From assembly GCF_018734325.1 (NCBI RefSeq), contig NZ_CP073754.1:1116001-1180000 (forward strand): a stretch of DNA of 64,000 nt, given 5' to 3'. This DNA is from Methylomonas paludis. Its GTDB lineage: Bacteria > Pseudomonadota > Gammaproteobacteria > Methylococcales > Methylomonadaceae. The notes under the pieces are model-generated. The model saw only the letters and a program-made list of their open reading frames with translations. It had not been told where the DNA came from and ran no database searches. Each line of letters opens with the position of its first letter. Positions within the stretch are counted from its first letter, which is position 1. Shown piece by piece: positions 24,791 to 34,399 of this stretch. The translations under genes and the position numbers were made by a program.

Positions 24791-27673
24791 TCACTCCAGA
24801 TACGTTTGCCAAAGCCGGGTTACCTCGGCGCGCTGCTGACTAAATTCGGTATTATCGGCACTGGCCGGTAAACCCTGTAATACTTGATGATGGCCATAAT
24901 CCCGGTAACTGCAGTAAGCCTGTTTCAATAGTGCCGCGTCGGCTGCCGGGATAAAACCCTGGCCGCTTAGCGCTGCCAGCAAACGCACCACATCGGAATA
25001 AGTGGTCAGTTCCGGCTGGTGGGCGCTTTGGGCCAGAATGCCGAACTGTACTATAAACTCAATATCGGCTATACCACCCGGACTCTGTTTTAAATCAAAG
25101 TATTTAGACGGGCTTTTTAATTTATTTTGGCGCATTTTAAGGCGCATGTCATGCACCTCGGTTTTCAGGGTCTGATAATCGCGATTTAAGGTCAAAACCT
25201 GAGTGCGGACAGTGTTAAAGCGCTCGGCCAGTCTGGTATCGCCGCAGATAAACCGGGCTCTGACCAGGGCCTGATGTTCCCAGGTCCAGGCTTGATGCAG
25301 CAGGTAATCGGCGTAAGCCGCTACCGGCATCACCAGCAATCCGGAATCACCGTTAGGCCGTAAGCGTAAATCCACTTCGTACAATATCCCGGACAACATT
25401 TTGGTATCAAGAATATGCCGGATTTTCTGAGCCAGCCGTAAATAAAACAGGCTGCTGCTAATCGGTTTTTCGGCCTGAGTCGGGGCATTTTCGTCGCCAA
25501 TATCATGCAAAAACACCAAATCCAGGTCAGAACCGTAACCCAGCTCAATGCCGCCGAATTTGCCATAGGCAATCACGGCAAAATTTTCCGGATCTTCACC
25601 GCTGCCGGCTGGAAATCCGTATTGCCGGCCCAACAGCCGCCAGGCACTGTTCACCACTTGTTCCAGTATCACTTCGGCGATCCAGGTCAGGTAATCACTC
25701 ACCACCATGACTGGAATCACCCCCATAATATCGGCTGCCGCCACCCGCAACACATTCAGGTGCTTGAACTGGCGTAACACGATCATCAATTGCTCGCTGT
25801 CCGGTTGCTCCAGTTTATCCAGTTCGCGTTGTAAGTCCCGGCGTAAATCCTCTTTATGCAAAGGCTCGTACAAAGTCCTGGCATCCAGCAGCTCATCAAA
25901 CAGGATGGGGTAATGAGCCAAATATTCGCAAATCCAGACGCTGGCCGAGCACAGCTTTAATAACTGGGTCAGCGAATCCGGATTTTCCGCCAATAAAGCC
26001 AGATACACATTGCGTCCGGCTATGGCCTCAAACAAAGTCAATATCCGGTTTAGGGTGACCTGCTGATTATCCAGTTTCACCAGTTCGCCCAGCAAAGCGG
26101 GCAGTAGGCGCTGCAGAGCCGCCAAGCCCTTGCTGGACATGCGCTTGATGGCGGTTGAGTCTTTAAATGCCACCAGCTCGGCTAATAACCAGTCCGGATT
26201 GGCAAAACCGTAGTCGGCCAACAATTCCATCGCTTGCGGATCATCTGTGCTGCTGGCCCATAACAACTGGGCAGTGTGCTGTTTGCTGTCCTGATCGGTT
26301 AAGGAAAATACCTGATCAAAAATCCCATGTACGGTATGTCTCACGCAATCCAGTTCGGCTTTAAAACTGTCCCAGTCGCTAAAATCCAGCGAAAATGCCA
26401 AAATCTGTTGGGCCAGATCAGTGGTAGGCAAATCGTGAGCTTGTTTATCCTGATAGGCCTGGATGTGATTTTCCACCCGGCGCAGGAAGCGATAGGCGAA
26501 TTTCAGTTTGGCTACTTCATCTTCCGCCATTAACGCCAGTTCAGCCAGCACCGTCAGTACTGTTTGAATCTCGCGCTGCTGTAAAGCCACATCCTGGCCG
26601 CCGCGTATCAACTGAAAAGCCTGGCCGATAAATTCCACCTCGCGGATGCCGCCCGGCCCCAGCTTGACATTTTCCAGCCGGTCCTTGCGCTTTAACTCCT
26701 GCATGATCTGAAACTTTAAACCGCGCAATTCTTCAAAAGCGCCGTAATCCAGATAGCGCCGGTAAACAAACGGCTTAATCAGCGTTGCCAATTGTTTGCC
26801 GCTGACAAAGTCCCCGGCCACCTGACGGGCTTTTATCATGGCATAACGTTCCCACTCACGCGCCTGAGTCAGGTAATAGTGTTCCATGCCCTCAAAACTC
26901 ATCACCAGCGGGCCGCTGTCACCAAAGGGTCGCAGGCGCAAATCGGTGCGGAACACAAAGCCGTCTTCGGTTATTGCGTCCAGCATTTTCACCATGCTCC
27001 GGCAAATCCGGGTAAAAAACTCGCAGTAACTGATTTCCTTTTTCTCGGTCAGTACCCCATCCTCGGCGTAAGCCAGAATCAGATCGATATCCGAAGAAAA
27101 ATTCAGCTCCCAGGCACCCAGTTTTCCCATGCCCAGTACCACCAGATTAAACGGCCGGCCATCAGCCAGACGCGGCGTACCCCAGCGTAAACAGGCCTGC
27201 TGATAAGCAAAGTTCAAAGCACTATCAATGCAAATTTCCGCCAATCGGGTCAAATCGGCCAGGGTTTCATCAAGGTCGGCCCAACCGGCCAGGTCACGCC
27301 AGGCAATGCGCACCATTTCCCGGCGCCGAAACAGGCGCAAGGTTTTGGCCAATTCCGCTTCACTATTACAGTGTTGGCTGGATAGTTGCCAATCAGCCGC
27401 ATACGTATCCCGGCGTTGCTCGGCATATAAATCTCCGGAAGTAAGCAGCTCCACCAGTAAATCCGGCTGGCGCAGCCAGGTATCAGCCACAAACCGGCTG
27501 CTGCAGCAAACTTTCAGAATTGATCCGGCAAATAATGGCTGATCATCCAGTAGTGAAATCAAGCGTTCAGTAGGGATTTTTTCAGCCAGGCGCTGACAAA
27601 AATCCACCGCCAGGCCCTGCAAGGCCGGTGGTAAGGGCGGTGAGTATTTAGAAAGGGCAGTAAACAAAGTCAT
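24791..27673 (-). CDS. glnE: Glutamine synthetase adenylyltransferase/adenylyl-removing enzyme
   Basis: Bifunctional 960-residue regulator that adenylylates and deadenylylates glutamine synthetase in response to PII and glutamine. Both nucleotidyltransferase domains are visible: NFSSDIDLILAYAEDG in the N-terminal removase half and GYGSDLDLVFLHD in the C-terminal transferase half, with GPGGIREVEF and SPGGIADIEFI repeats after them. The ATG at 27673 (MTLFTALSKYSPP) is preferred over a TTG at 27718. It leads an operon with mltA 2 bases downstream. No partner glnA is in the window. Confidence 0.96.
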   Translation of the reverse strand: MTLFTALSKYSPPLPPALQGLAVDFCQRLAEKIPTERLISLLDDQPLFAGSILKVCCSSRFVADTWLRQPDLLVELLTSGDLYAEQRRDTYAADWQLSSQHCNSEAELAKTLRLFRRREMVRIAWRDLAGWADLDETLADLTRLAEICIDSALNFAYQQACLRWGTPRLADGRPFNLVVLGMGKLGAWELNFSSDIDLILAYAEDGVLTEKKEISYCEFFTRICRSMVKMLDAITEDGFVFRTDLRLRPFGDSGPLVMSFEGMEHYYLTQAREWERYAMIKARQVAGDFVSGKQLATLIKPFVYRRYLDYGAFEELRGLKFQIMQELKRKDRLENVKLGPGGIREVEFIGQAFQLIRGGQDVALQQREIQTVLTVLAELALMAEDEVAKLKFAYRFLRRVENHIQAYQDKQAHDLPTTDLAQQILAFSLDFSDWDSFKAELDCVRHTVHGIFDQVFSLTDQDSKQHTAQLLWASSTDDPQAMELLADYGFANPDWLLAELVAFKDSTAIKRMSSKGLAALQRLLPALLGELVKLDNQQVTLNRILTLFEAIAGRNVYLALLAENPDSLTQLLKLCSASVWICEYLAHYPILFDELLDARTLYEPLHKEDLRRDLQRELDKLEQPDSEQLMIVLRQFKHLNVLRVAAADIMGVIPVMVVSDYLTWIAEVILEQVVNSAWRLLGRQYGFPAGSGEDPENFAVIAYGKFGGIELGYGSDLDLVFLHDIGDENAPTQAEKPISSSLFYLRLAQKIRHILDTKMLSGILYEVDLRLRPNGDSGLLVMPVAAYADYLLHQAWTWEHQALVRARFICGDTRLAERFNTVRTQVLTLNRDYQTLKTEVHDMRLKMRQNKLKSPSKYFDLKQSPGGIADIEFIVQFGILAQSAHQPELTTYSDVVRLLAALSGQGFIPAADAALLKQAYCSYRDYGHHQVLQGLPASADNTEFSQQRAEVTRLWQTYLE

Positions 27674-27816
27674 AACAGCGCTACAATTAAATAAAGCCCA
27701 TGCAAAGCATCTGGCCAAACATTAATCATGGCACAAAATTGGGGTTTTTAAAGCGGATGGATGAAATTATCATCCTAAGGTTCAGGCCGGGGGGATAGCA
27801 AAATGTCAAACACCTT

Positions 27817-27857
27817 GCGAAGTTTTGGCGGATTGCCCGACTTAGCACTAATCCCCC
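27817..27857. repeat. GGTGGATT-family hairpin, diverged copy
   Basis: GCGAAGTTTTGGCGGATTGC followed by a longer loop and AATCCCCC; related to 17624 and 61926. Lies between divergent glnE and the DinB-like gene. Confidence 0.55.
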
Positions 27858-27892
27858 AATGTTGACTTAATTACATCGGAAGATACCCAGTT

Positions 27893-28432
27893 ATGAGTTG
27901 TATTGAGCATATCAGCCTGATGGCTAACTATAACAGCTGGATGAATGCCAAACTGTATTCCGCAGCCGGACAATTAGCCACGGAAGAATTGTTGGCAGAT
28001 CGGGGCGCATTCTTCGGTTCAATTCTGGGTACACTCAACCACATTGTGGTTGCCGACACCATCTGGCTCAAACGTTTTGCCGCACACCCCGGCCAGCATT
28101 TTGCGCTTGAACCGATACGGCAGTTGCCGGCTCCGGTAAGCCTTGACCAGTTATTATGTACCGACATCTCATCGCTTGCGGAACGCCGATATTGGCTGGA
28201 TGCTATCATCACCACCTGGACTCAGTCCCTGACAGAAACCGACCTCGATCACATCTTACCCTACACCAACACCAAGGGCATTCCGGCGGACAAAGTCTTT
28301 TTCAGTTTGCTCATGCATTTTTTCAATCATCAAACCCATCATCGTGGTCAAGCCACTACCTTGCTGTTTCAGCTGGGTATTGATGTTGGCGTAACAGATT
28401 TGCTGGCGTTGATTCCCAATCAGGTCGCGTAG
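27893..28432 (+). CDS. DinB-family four-helix metalloprotein
   Basis: 179 residues with the DinB/YfiT fold. Candidate metal ligands are the His in TLNHIVVADTIWLKRF and the pair in FFNHQTHHRGQATTLL, matching the spaced His triad of the family. Reported DinB-like proteins include metal-dependent thiol-dependent enzymes and proteins of unknown role; the name does not imply DNA polymerase IV. Start at the ATG 27893. It stands alone between glnE (divergent) and an Rpn-like gene (convergent). Confidence 0.88.
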   Translation: MSCIEHISLMANYNSWMNAKLYSAAGQLATEELLADRGAFFGSILGTLNHIVVADTIWLKRFAAHPGQHFALEPIRQLPAPVSLDQLLCTDISSLAERRYWLDAIITTWTQSLTETDLDHILPYTNTKGIPADKVFFSLLMHFFNHQTHHRGQATTLLFQLGIDVGVTDLLALIPNQVA

Positions 28433-28464
28433 GGCGTTTTCGCAATAGCAAAACCCCAAACGGC

Positions 28465-29475
28465 CTATTCGGCATCAAATATATCAGACAGCTGGTCGGC
28501 ATCTAGAGCTTTGTCAAACCAGCATTCAATATCGGCTAATGAAGCCGTTGCTATTTTGGCGGTGATTTCTGCCGGGATAGGACTAAAGCGTTTGGCTAGC
28601 AGTTTTTGCAGGGATAATGTTTCACCTTTTTGCAAGCCTTTCTGCATACCCGTTTGTATGCCTTTTTCTATACCTTGCTCCAAACCTTGTTCCAAACCTT
28701 GTTCCATGCCTTCAGCTTTATAGGCCAAAGCCCATTCTTCCAGTTTTTGTGCCAGCATAGTATTCAGCTCCTGTAAATCATGTACTTGGGGAAGTAAGAT
28801 AGCGTATTCCGGTTTGCGCATCAAGGTGGCTCTGATCCATAGCGCAAACATGCGGCGCAAATCGGGACGGTCACTAAGCCAGTCGGTGAGCATGGTGATC
28901 AGCTGCTGCATGGCCTGCGGGCTGCCGGGATGTTCGATACGAAATACTGCCGCCACCAGATTTTTTAAAGACGCCAAGTCGCTGTCATTATAGGCGTTTT
29001 CGTCTATCAGCAGGTATTTGGCTTTGGGTTTAAATTGTTCAACCAGACCGGGAACCGGTGGGATTAAGTCAAAAATATCGGTAGCGGCTGTCCAGCGTGG
29101 TTGGCCGTTATACAACACAATCGGCAGGATGGGTGGTAATAAGCCGTCACTCAGCACTTCCCCGCTTTTGATCAAATCCTGGTAAAGCAAGCCCTGATAA
29201 ACCATCATGCGCAGGCTCATATATTTATCAACGCTGCTTTGAAATTCGATCAGCAAATACAAGTACAGCCATTGGCCGCCGACTTTGATTTTCCACACCA
29301 CATCGTCTTCGCGCTGTTTAAAGTCTTCAGAGACATAACTGCCGGGGACTTTTTCCAGCGTTGAATAATCCAGGGAATGTAGCCACTCATCAGGAATAAA
29401 TCCCAATATCAGGTCTCGCACCAGTTCCGGTGCAGAAAACAAGGCTTTATAGCTGCTGTCGTGGTCTATGCTCAT
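28465..29475 (-). CDS. Rpn-family PD-(D/E)XK nuclease
   Basis: 336 residues. The N-terminal DSSYKALFSAPELVRDLILGF and DDVVWKIKVGGQWLYLYLLIEFQSSVDKYM match the transposase_31/Rpn nuclease group (E. coli YhgA/RpnA-E), whose members promote RecA-independent recombination. The E-F-Q triplet is the group's version of the ExK active site. Near residues 250-280 a run of short repeats (GLEQG, GIEKG, GIQTG, GLQKG) forms a Gly-punctuated helix common in such proteins, then a DUF4351-like end (LQKLLAKRF, DIECWFDKAL). No inverted repeats flank it, so it is not an IS here. It is convergent with the DinB-like gene. Confidence 0.88.
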   Translation of the reverse strand: MSIDHDSSYKALFSAPELVRDLILGFIPDEWLHSLDYSTLEKVPGSYVSEDFKQREDDVVWKIKVGGQWLYLYLLIEFQSSVDKYMSLRMMVYQGLLYQDLIKSGEVLSDGLLPPILPIVLYNGQPRWTAATDIFDLIPPVPGLVEQFKPKAKYLLIDENAYNDSDLASLKNLVAAVFRIEHPGSPQAMQQLITMLTDWLSDRPDLRRMFALWIRATLMRKPEYAILLPQVHDLQELNTMLAQKLEEWALAYKAEGMEQGLEQGLEQGIEKGIQTGMQKGLQKGETLSLQKLLAKRFSPIPAEITAKIATASLADIECWFDKALDADQLSDIFDAE

Positions 29476-29784
29476 GGCTGGTAGAACTTAAGGGGAGGGG
29501 ATTGCAAAACAACGGCAAGTGGCTGTCTTACAATCGGCTTTAAATTTACATCATACTTTAAACGTTAGCTACTCTGTGGTAGTGTATAAATAGCTACAAA
29601 AATTGCCTCCAAGGAATAATACGCAGCTCATAAAATCAAATGCTGATAATAGCGTGCAGGGTTTTGTGTACCAATTATTCTGTCTTCTCAATTTATGTTA
29701 CCCGGTTTATGTCTATATGAATTTGTGCGCATCAAACAAACCGTTAATTAAACACCCAGTTATCCTAATATAAGGAGAAAGATA
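29476..29784. other. AT-rich intergenic region
   Basis: 309 bases between two divergently transcribed genes. It must hold both promoters; TAAGGAGAAAGATA right before 29785 is a strong ribosome-binding site. Nothing else recognised. Confidence 0.5.
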
Positions 29785-30252
29785 ATGAGTAATTTCAGAT
29801 TCAAAAGCCTGGTTCAAATTTTTACAGTGTTTCTTGCAGCCACATCGCTGGCTATGGCCAACCCCGTTACACCAGCTCCTAATCAATATGTATTGCACAA
29901 CGGCAAGTTACATGTGACTTATTCCACGACAGGAATTGATGGTAAACCACACTTTAATTATCAGGATGGGCAGAATACGCTCAACTTCAGTGGCGACGAA
30001 ATCAGAGCAGTCGGAACCGAAATTGGTACACTGGTGACCGTGACGACTGGGATCACCGTCGATACCGGTTCAACCTCATTTACGGTTTTGATTCCACGGA
30101 TAAACCTTGACTCAACGCTGGAAGCCAGTATCAGGACCCAAGCCATTACCACCCAGCATAAATTCTCGGTTATTCCAGAGCTGAACCGTGGCCAACTCGA
30201 TACTTATAAATATATTGGACTTCTTGGTACCGCTAGCTTTGTGAATTTTTAA
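29785..30252 (+). CDS. Small secreted protein of unknown function
   Basis: 155 residues with an excellent ribosome-binding site (AAGGAG). A Sec signal peptide (hydrophobic core FTVFLAATSLA) is followed by a likely cleavage after AMA at about residue 28. The mature part is a predicted beta-rich chain of about 128 residues without cysteines: YVLHNGKLHVTYSTT, TLNFSGDEIRAVGTEIG, VTTGITVDTGSTSFTVLIP. The pattern of alternating residues suggests a small beta-sandwich. Family not recognised. Confidence 0.72.
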   Translation: MSNFRFKSLVQIFTVFLAATSLAMANPVTPAPNQYVLHNGKLHVTYSTTGIDGKPHFNYQDGQNTLNFSGDEIRAVGTEIGTLVTVTTGITVDTGSTSFTVLIPRINLDSTLEASIRTQAITTQHKFSVIPELNRGQLDTYKYIGLLGTASFVNF

Positions 30253-30295
30253 CTGCTTTTTCAGGGTTATAACTGCTGTGGTAGTCTACGCTCAT

Positions 30296-30316
30296 GGCTT
30301 AAATGTAAGTTAAGCC
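30296..30316. terminator. Hairpin between converging genes
   Basis: GGCTTAA-ATGTAAG-TTAAGCC, a perfect 7-bp stem between the small secreted protein gene and the end of gnd. It lacks a clear T tract, so its role as a terminator is tentative. Confidence 0.35.
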
Positions 30317-30330
30317 GCAGGGTTTGTGTG

Positions 30331-31368
30331 TTAATTTTGGTTTGAGACAGCTGCTGATTTCTTCTCATCATGACCACCAAACTGCTTTCTCATCGCAGAC
30401 TGCAACCGGTTGGCATAGTCGGCATCGCCGCGCGAGGCAAAACGCTCGAATAGCGCTGCGCTAATCACTGGAGTCGGTACGCCCTCTTCAATACTCGCCA
30501 GTACTGTCCAGCGGCCCTCGCCCGAATCCGACACCCGGCCCGAAAATCCGGCTAAATCGGCATCCTCGGCCAAGGCCGCCGCTGTTAGATCAAGCAGCCA
30601 GGAGGCCACCACACTACCGCGCCGCCAGAGTTCAGCGATTTCGGGCAGATCCAGCTCATACTGGTAAAACTCCGGATTGTCCATAGGCGATGTCTCAGCA
30701 TCGCTATCGTGCGCATGTTTGCCGATATTGGCATGGCGGAGAATATTCATGCCTTCGGCATAGGCCGCCATCAGTCCGTATTCGATGCCATTATGCACCA
30801 TCTTGACGAAGTGTCCGGCTCCGTGCGGGCCGCAATGCAAATAGCCCTGCTCGGCGGTAGCGTCGACTTTGTTCCGGCCAGGAGTGCGTGGTGCAGTCCC
30901 CGAACCGGGCGCTAGTGTGGCAAAGATCGGGTTCAGGTGTTTGACTATGTCCGGCTCGCCGCCGATCATCAAACAATAGCCGCGTTCCAGACCGGCTACG
31001 CCGCCGCTAGTACCCACATCCACATAATGCAGGCCTTTTTGCTGCAATTCCGCTGCCCGCCTGATATCATCGCGGTAGTAGGAATTGCCGCCATCAATAA
31101 CGATATCGCCTTCCTCAAGCAGCGGCGCCAATTGCGTCAGCATTGCATCGACTATCGCCGCCGGTACCATCAACCAAATTGCGCGCGGCTTGGTCATGCG
31201 GGCGATAAGATCCTGAAGAGAAGCTGTCCCGACAGCACCTTCGTCCTGGAGTTGCTGGATGGCTGCAACATGACGGTTATAGACCACGCATTCATGTCCG
31301 CCCTGCATGAGTCGCCGCACCATATTGCTGCCCATTCGTCCGAGGCCTATCATACCGATTTGCATCAT
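30331..31368 (-). CDS. gnd: 6-phosphogluconate dehydrogenase, short (GndA/YqeC-type) form
   Basis: About 345 residues, far shorter than the classical 470-residue enzyme, so it belongs to the short family often using NAD. It oxidatively decarboxylates 6-phosphogluconate to ribulose 5-phosphate. Visible are the Rossmann motif [36 protein letters not shown], and the catalytic region [19 protein letters not shown]. Two adjacent ATGs (31368, 31365) follow AAGGAG; either could be used. It lies 142 bases after treY on the same strand, with its own ribosome-binding site, so it may be the last gene of the glucan operon or separately expressed. Confidence 0.9.
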   Translation of the reverse strand: MMQIGMIGLGRMGSNMVRRLMQGGHECVVYNRHVAAIQQLQDEGAVGTASLQDLIARMTKPRAIWLMVPAAIVDAMLTQLAPLLEEGDIVIDGGNSYYRDDIRRAAELQQKGLHYVDVGTSGGVAGLERGYCLMIGGEPDIVKHLNPIFATLAPGSGTAPRTPGRNKVDATAEQGYLHCGPHGAGHFVKMVHNGIEYGLMAAYAEGMNILRHANIGKHAHDSDAETSPMDNPEFYQYELDLPEIAELWRRGSVVASWLLDLTAAALAEDADLAGFSGRVSDSGEGRWTVLASIEEGVPTPVISAALFERFASRGDADYANRLQSAMRKQFGGHDEKKSAAVSNQN

Positions 31369-31510
31369 GAGTCTCCTTGTTTGTGGGAGAGGATTCCCGT
31401 CGCGCCTGGCACTAGGGGAGAGTGGTGTTATTGGCGACATGACTAATATCTGCATGCCGGTTTAACAGTTAAACCATACAATACCGATTACCGCAAATCA
31501 TTACTGTGCG

Positions 31511-34399
31511 CTAGCATACTTTAATCAAGCCCACCGGAAATTCCGCCAGCACTTGGGAAATGGGCAGTTGCCCACCTGAGGCCTGTTGATTTGGCGTCAA
31601 CACTTTTCCGCTGAATACACAGTGGTATTGCTGATCGAGCCGGTAAAAAGGCAACTCCAATACGGTATTACCCCAGACCTGTGCTCCCAGCGGCAAAAGT
31701 GCGGTTTTTCCCAGCAATCCGGCGAAAAAGCGCGGTGCAACAGTAATAACAATGTGCTTACCGACCATACGGGCATAAGCGCAGACATGCGCGGCCTGTT
31801 GGCCTTTGACGATCAAAGGTAAATATTTGCCTTGCTGAAACACCTCCGGCCAAATTTTCCGTAAGGCCAAGGCCGAACTTACCACCAGCATTTTCGCCCG
31901 ACCGTCCTCCAGCGTATCGCATAGGGCACTGATGCCGGCCAGGCGCTTTGCCGGGTCCTGCACGGCAAGTGCCTGTAATGCCGTCAGCATGTCGCGCCGC
32001 TGATCAAAATCGACCGCACGCCGGTTATCCGGGTCCACCAAGCTGAAATTCCAGAGTTCGCAGCCTTGATAAATATCCGGTACGCCCGGTGCAGTCAGTT
32101 TAATTAAAGTCTGCGACAAGCTGTTGAACAGCCCCAGCCAGGCAATCCGGCGCTGAAAGGGGCGAAAATCCGTCATAAAAGCACTTTCGCTCGGCGCATT
32201 GATCAGGGCCAGACTGAAATTGGTAACGGCCTCTTCATAAGCGATATTGGGGTTGATCCAACTGGTATGAACCTTGGCTTCGCGTAGCGCTTTGATCAGA
32301 TATTCCTGAACTCTGGCGCTAAGCTCGGCCATTGCCTGGCTGTCCAACACATCCAGCGGCCATATACCCAATAAGGTCTGATAGATGAAATATTCATCGT
32401 TACGGGTGGGTACCAGCAAGCCATCCACATTTTGTTTAAGACTATCATTAGCGCGGTGCCAATGACGGAGCGCCAGACGCCAGGCGGCGGGAAGTTCCGA
32501 TAATACATTGAGACGGGCGCGGACATCTTCGCTGCGTTTGCTGTCATGCGTAGAACTAGACAACATGGAATGCGGGCTAAGCGCTGCACGCAGCTGATTG
32601 GCGCGATGAAATGTGCGGCGGATCACGCCGAAGCGGCGCGGATCGCCACCCACTTCATTCAGAGACAGCAAGCGGTGGTAGATATAGGCGCTGGTGTCCT
32701 CCAGACCTTTCGCCATCACCGGACTGGTGAATTGTTGAAATTTCATGGCAAACATCTGCACCTGCGCAGCATAAGCGGGTGCTTGCTTATCTGCAGCAGC
32801 CAGCGTCAGCACCTCAGCCAGAAAATCGAAAATACTGGTATCCGCCGTGGTGCTGCGGCGTTTAGCCGCCGTCACCGCCTGTTTGATATTGCTGCGGTCT
32901 TCCGCAGCTATTTCGCGGCCACTAATGTAGCCGCGATAGACCGGAAAGCAGGCGACTATTTCCGCCAAGGCGGAGCGTAAGCCGTTAAGCGTGTAATCGC
33001 AGGTATTGCGGTCGGCTTCGGCGATTCTGGACAGCTGGTTTGCCAATACATTGAGTTCTGCCGACAGGGCGGTCTTCATGATCAGTTTCTTGGAACGGTA
33101 GAGCAGATCGTCAAAATCGATATGCTCACCGATAAAACTAAAATAAAGCCGCTGCATATGCTTGGCAGTGCTGGTATCCACAAACAGGCCATTGAGTAAA
33201 TTAGTGAATTCGTAACCCGTGGTCCCCTGCACCGGCCAACTGCTGCGTAACTCTTCGTGTAAACCTAAGATTTTTTCGACCACCAGATAGGGTGTGCGTT
33301 CCACCAGCCGGCATTGTTCGACCAGCCGGCAAAAATACGCTTCCGGATCGTACAAACCATCCGGGTGATCCAGGCGCAGGCCATCCAGTTTGCCTTCTTT
33401 AACCAGTCGCAGCACTAACTGATGGGTGGCATCGAAAACGGCATCGTTCTCCATCCGCAGTCCAGCCAGATCGTTGATATCGAAAAACCGCCGGTAATTA
33501 ATCTCATCCGAGGCAACCCGCCAGAACGCCAGCCGGTAGGCTTGAGTCTCAATTAAATGATGTAACTGATCAAAACTGGCCGATTTACCGACCTGTCCAT
33601 TAAAGCCGGCCAGGTTCTGATTAATAAACCCGGCTATTTCGACAGAATTGGCGGCCAGACCGGCCAGATGCCGCTTGTGCACTTCCTTGTCGCGCCGCCG
33701 CTCCATCTGATGCTCAGGCGATACATCATCGCGGCACGGCAGATTTTGGAAGCCAGTCACCAGACTCTGATATTCCATCAATAAGGGATTGTCCTCACCC
33801 AGGCGCAAACCTAAGTCAGCCATGCGATCGCCCAAAATTTGCGGGTATTCACGCGGATCCACCGGGAAGTGGTGCTCATAATAATAGACGGCAAATTCTC
33901 CGCGCTCCGCATTAAAGCGCAATTGCAATTCGGCATTTTCCAGGACAGTCCCATAATGTTTAGCCAATACCGGTAACAACACCTTGCCAAACAATTTTGG
34001 CTTAATCGGTGCCCAATCGATATCGAAAAATTCCGCATGTACCGCGGTTTGACCATTTTCCAGCACATCCAGCCACCAGGCATTATCGCCGGCCTGTACC
34101 CCCATATGATTAGGCACTATATCCAGCACTTGGCCCATGCCGTGCTGGGTTAAAGTTTCGCACATCAACTCGAAATCCTGGTTTGTGCCGATCTCGGGAT
34201 TCAAGGTATTGTGATCAATAATGTCATAGCCGTGCCGACTACCTGGCCGCGCCTTAAGATAAGGTGAAGCATACAAATGAGAAATGCCCAGAGCATTCAG
34301 GTAGGGCACAATTTCACGGGCCTGATTAAAAGTAAAATCGCTGTTGAATTGCAGACGATAAGTGCACAAAGGAATGTGTGGTTCAGCTATCTGCTTCAT
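31511..34399 (-). CDS. treY: Maltooligosyl trehalose synthase
   Basis: A 962-residue GH13 enzyme that rearranges the reducing-end linkage of maltooligosaccharides to alpha,alpha-1,1, making maltooligosyl trehalose. Signatures: the N-terminal TYRLQFNSDFTFNQAREIVPYL and GISHLYASPYLKARPGS, catalytic Asp in GLRLDHPDGLYDP, Glu in LVVEKILG and SSTHDSKRSEDVRARL. Length is within the usual 700-1000. Its ATG overlaps the treZ stop as ATGA. Works with TreZ to release trehalose from alpha-glucan. Confidence 0.96.
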   Translation of the reverse strand: MKQIAEPHIPLCTYRLQFNSDFTFNQAREIVPYLNALGISHLYASPYLKARPGSRHGYDIIDHNTLNPEIGTNQDFELMCETLTQHGMGQVLDIVPNHMGVQAGDNAWWLDVLENGQTAVHAEFFDIDWAPIKPKLFGKVLLPVLAKHYGTVLENAELQLRFNAERGEFAVYYYEHHFPVDPREYPQILGDRMADLGLRLGEDNPLLMEYQSLVTGFQNLPCRDDVSPEHQMERRRDKEVHKRHLAGLAANSVEIAGFINQNLAGFNGQVGKSASFDQLHHLIETQAYRLAFWRVASDEINYRRFFDINDLAGLRMENDAVFDATHQLVLRLVKEGKLDGLRLDHPDGLYDPEAYFCRLVEQCRLVERTPYLVVEKILGLHEELRSSWPVQGTTGYEFTNLLNGLFVDTSTAKHMQRLYFSFIGEHIDFDDLLYRSKKLIMKTALSAELNVLANQLSRIAEADRNTCDYTLNGLRSALAEIVACFPVYRGYISGREIAAEDRSNIKQAVTAAKRRSTTADTSIFDFLAEVLTLAAADKQAPAYAAQVQMFAMKFQQFTSPVMAKGLEDTSAYIYHRLLSLNEVGGDPRRFGVIRRTFHRANQLRAALSPHSMLSSSTHDSKRSEDVRARLNVLSELPAAWRLALRHWHRANDSLKQNVDGLLVPTRNDEYFIYQTLLGIWPLDVLDSQAMAELSARVQEYLIKALREAKVHTSWINPNIAYEEAVTNFSLALINAPSESAFMTDFRPFQRRIAWLGLFNSLSQTLIKLTAPGVPDIYQGCELWNFSLVDPDNRRAVDFDQRRDMLTALQALAVQDPAKRLAGISALCDTLEDGRAKMLVVSSALALRKIWPEVFQQGKYLPLIVKGQQAAHVCAYARMVGKHIVITVAPRFFAGLLGKTALLPLGAQVWGNTVLELPFYRLDQQYHCVFSGKVLTPNQQASGGQLPISQVLAEFPVGLIKVC

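Noticed and set aside
28465-29475. Treating the Rpn-family gene as an insertion sequence
   Set aside because: Although the family was once called transposase_31, no inverted repeats or target duplication flank it.
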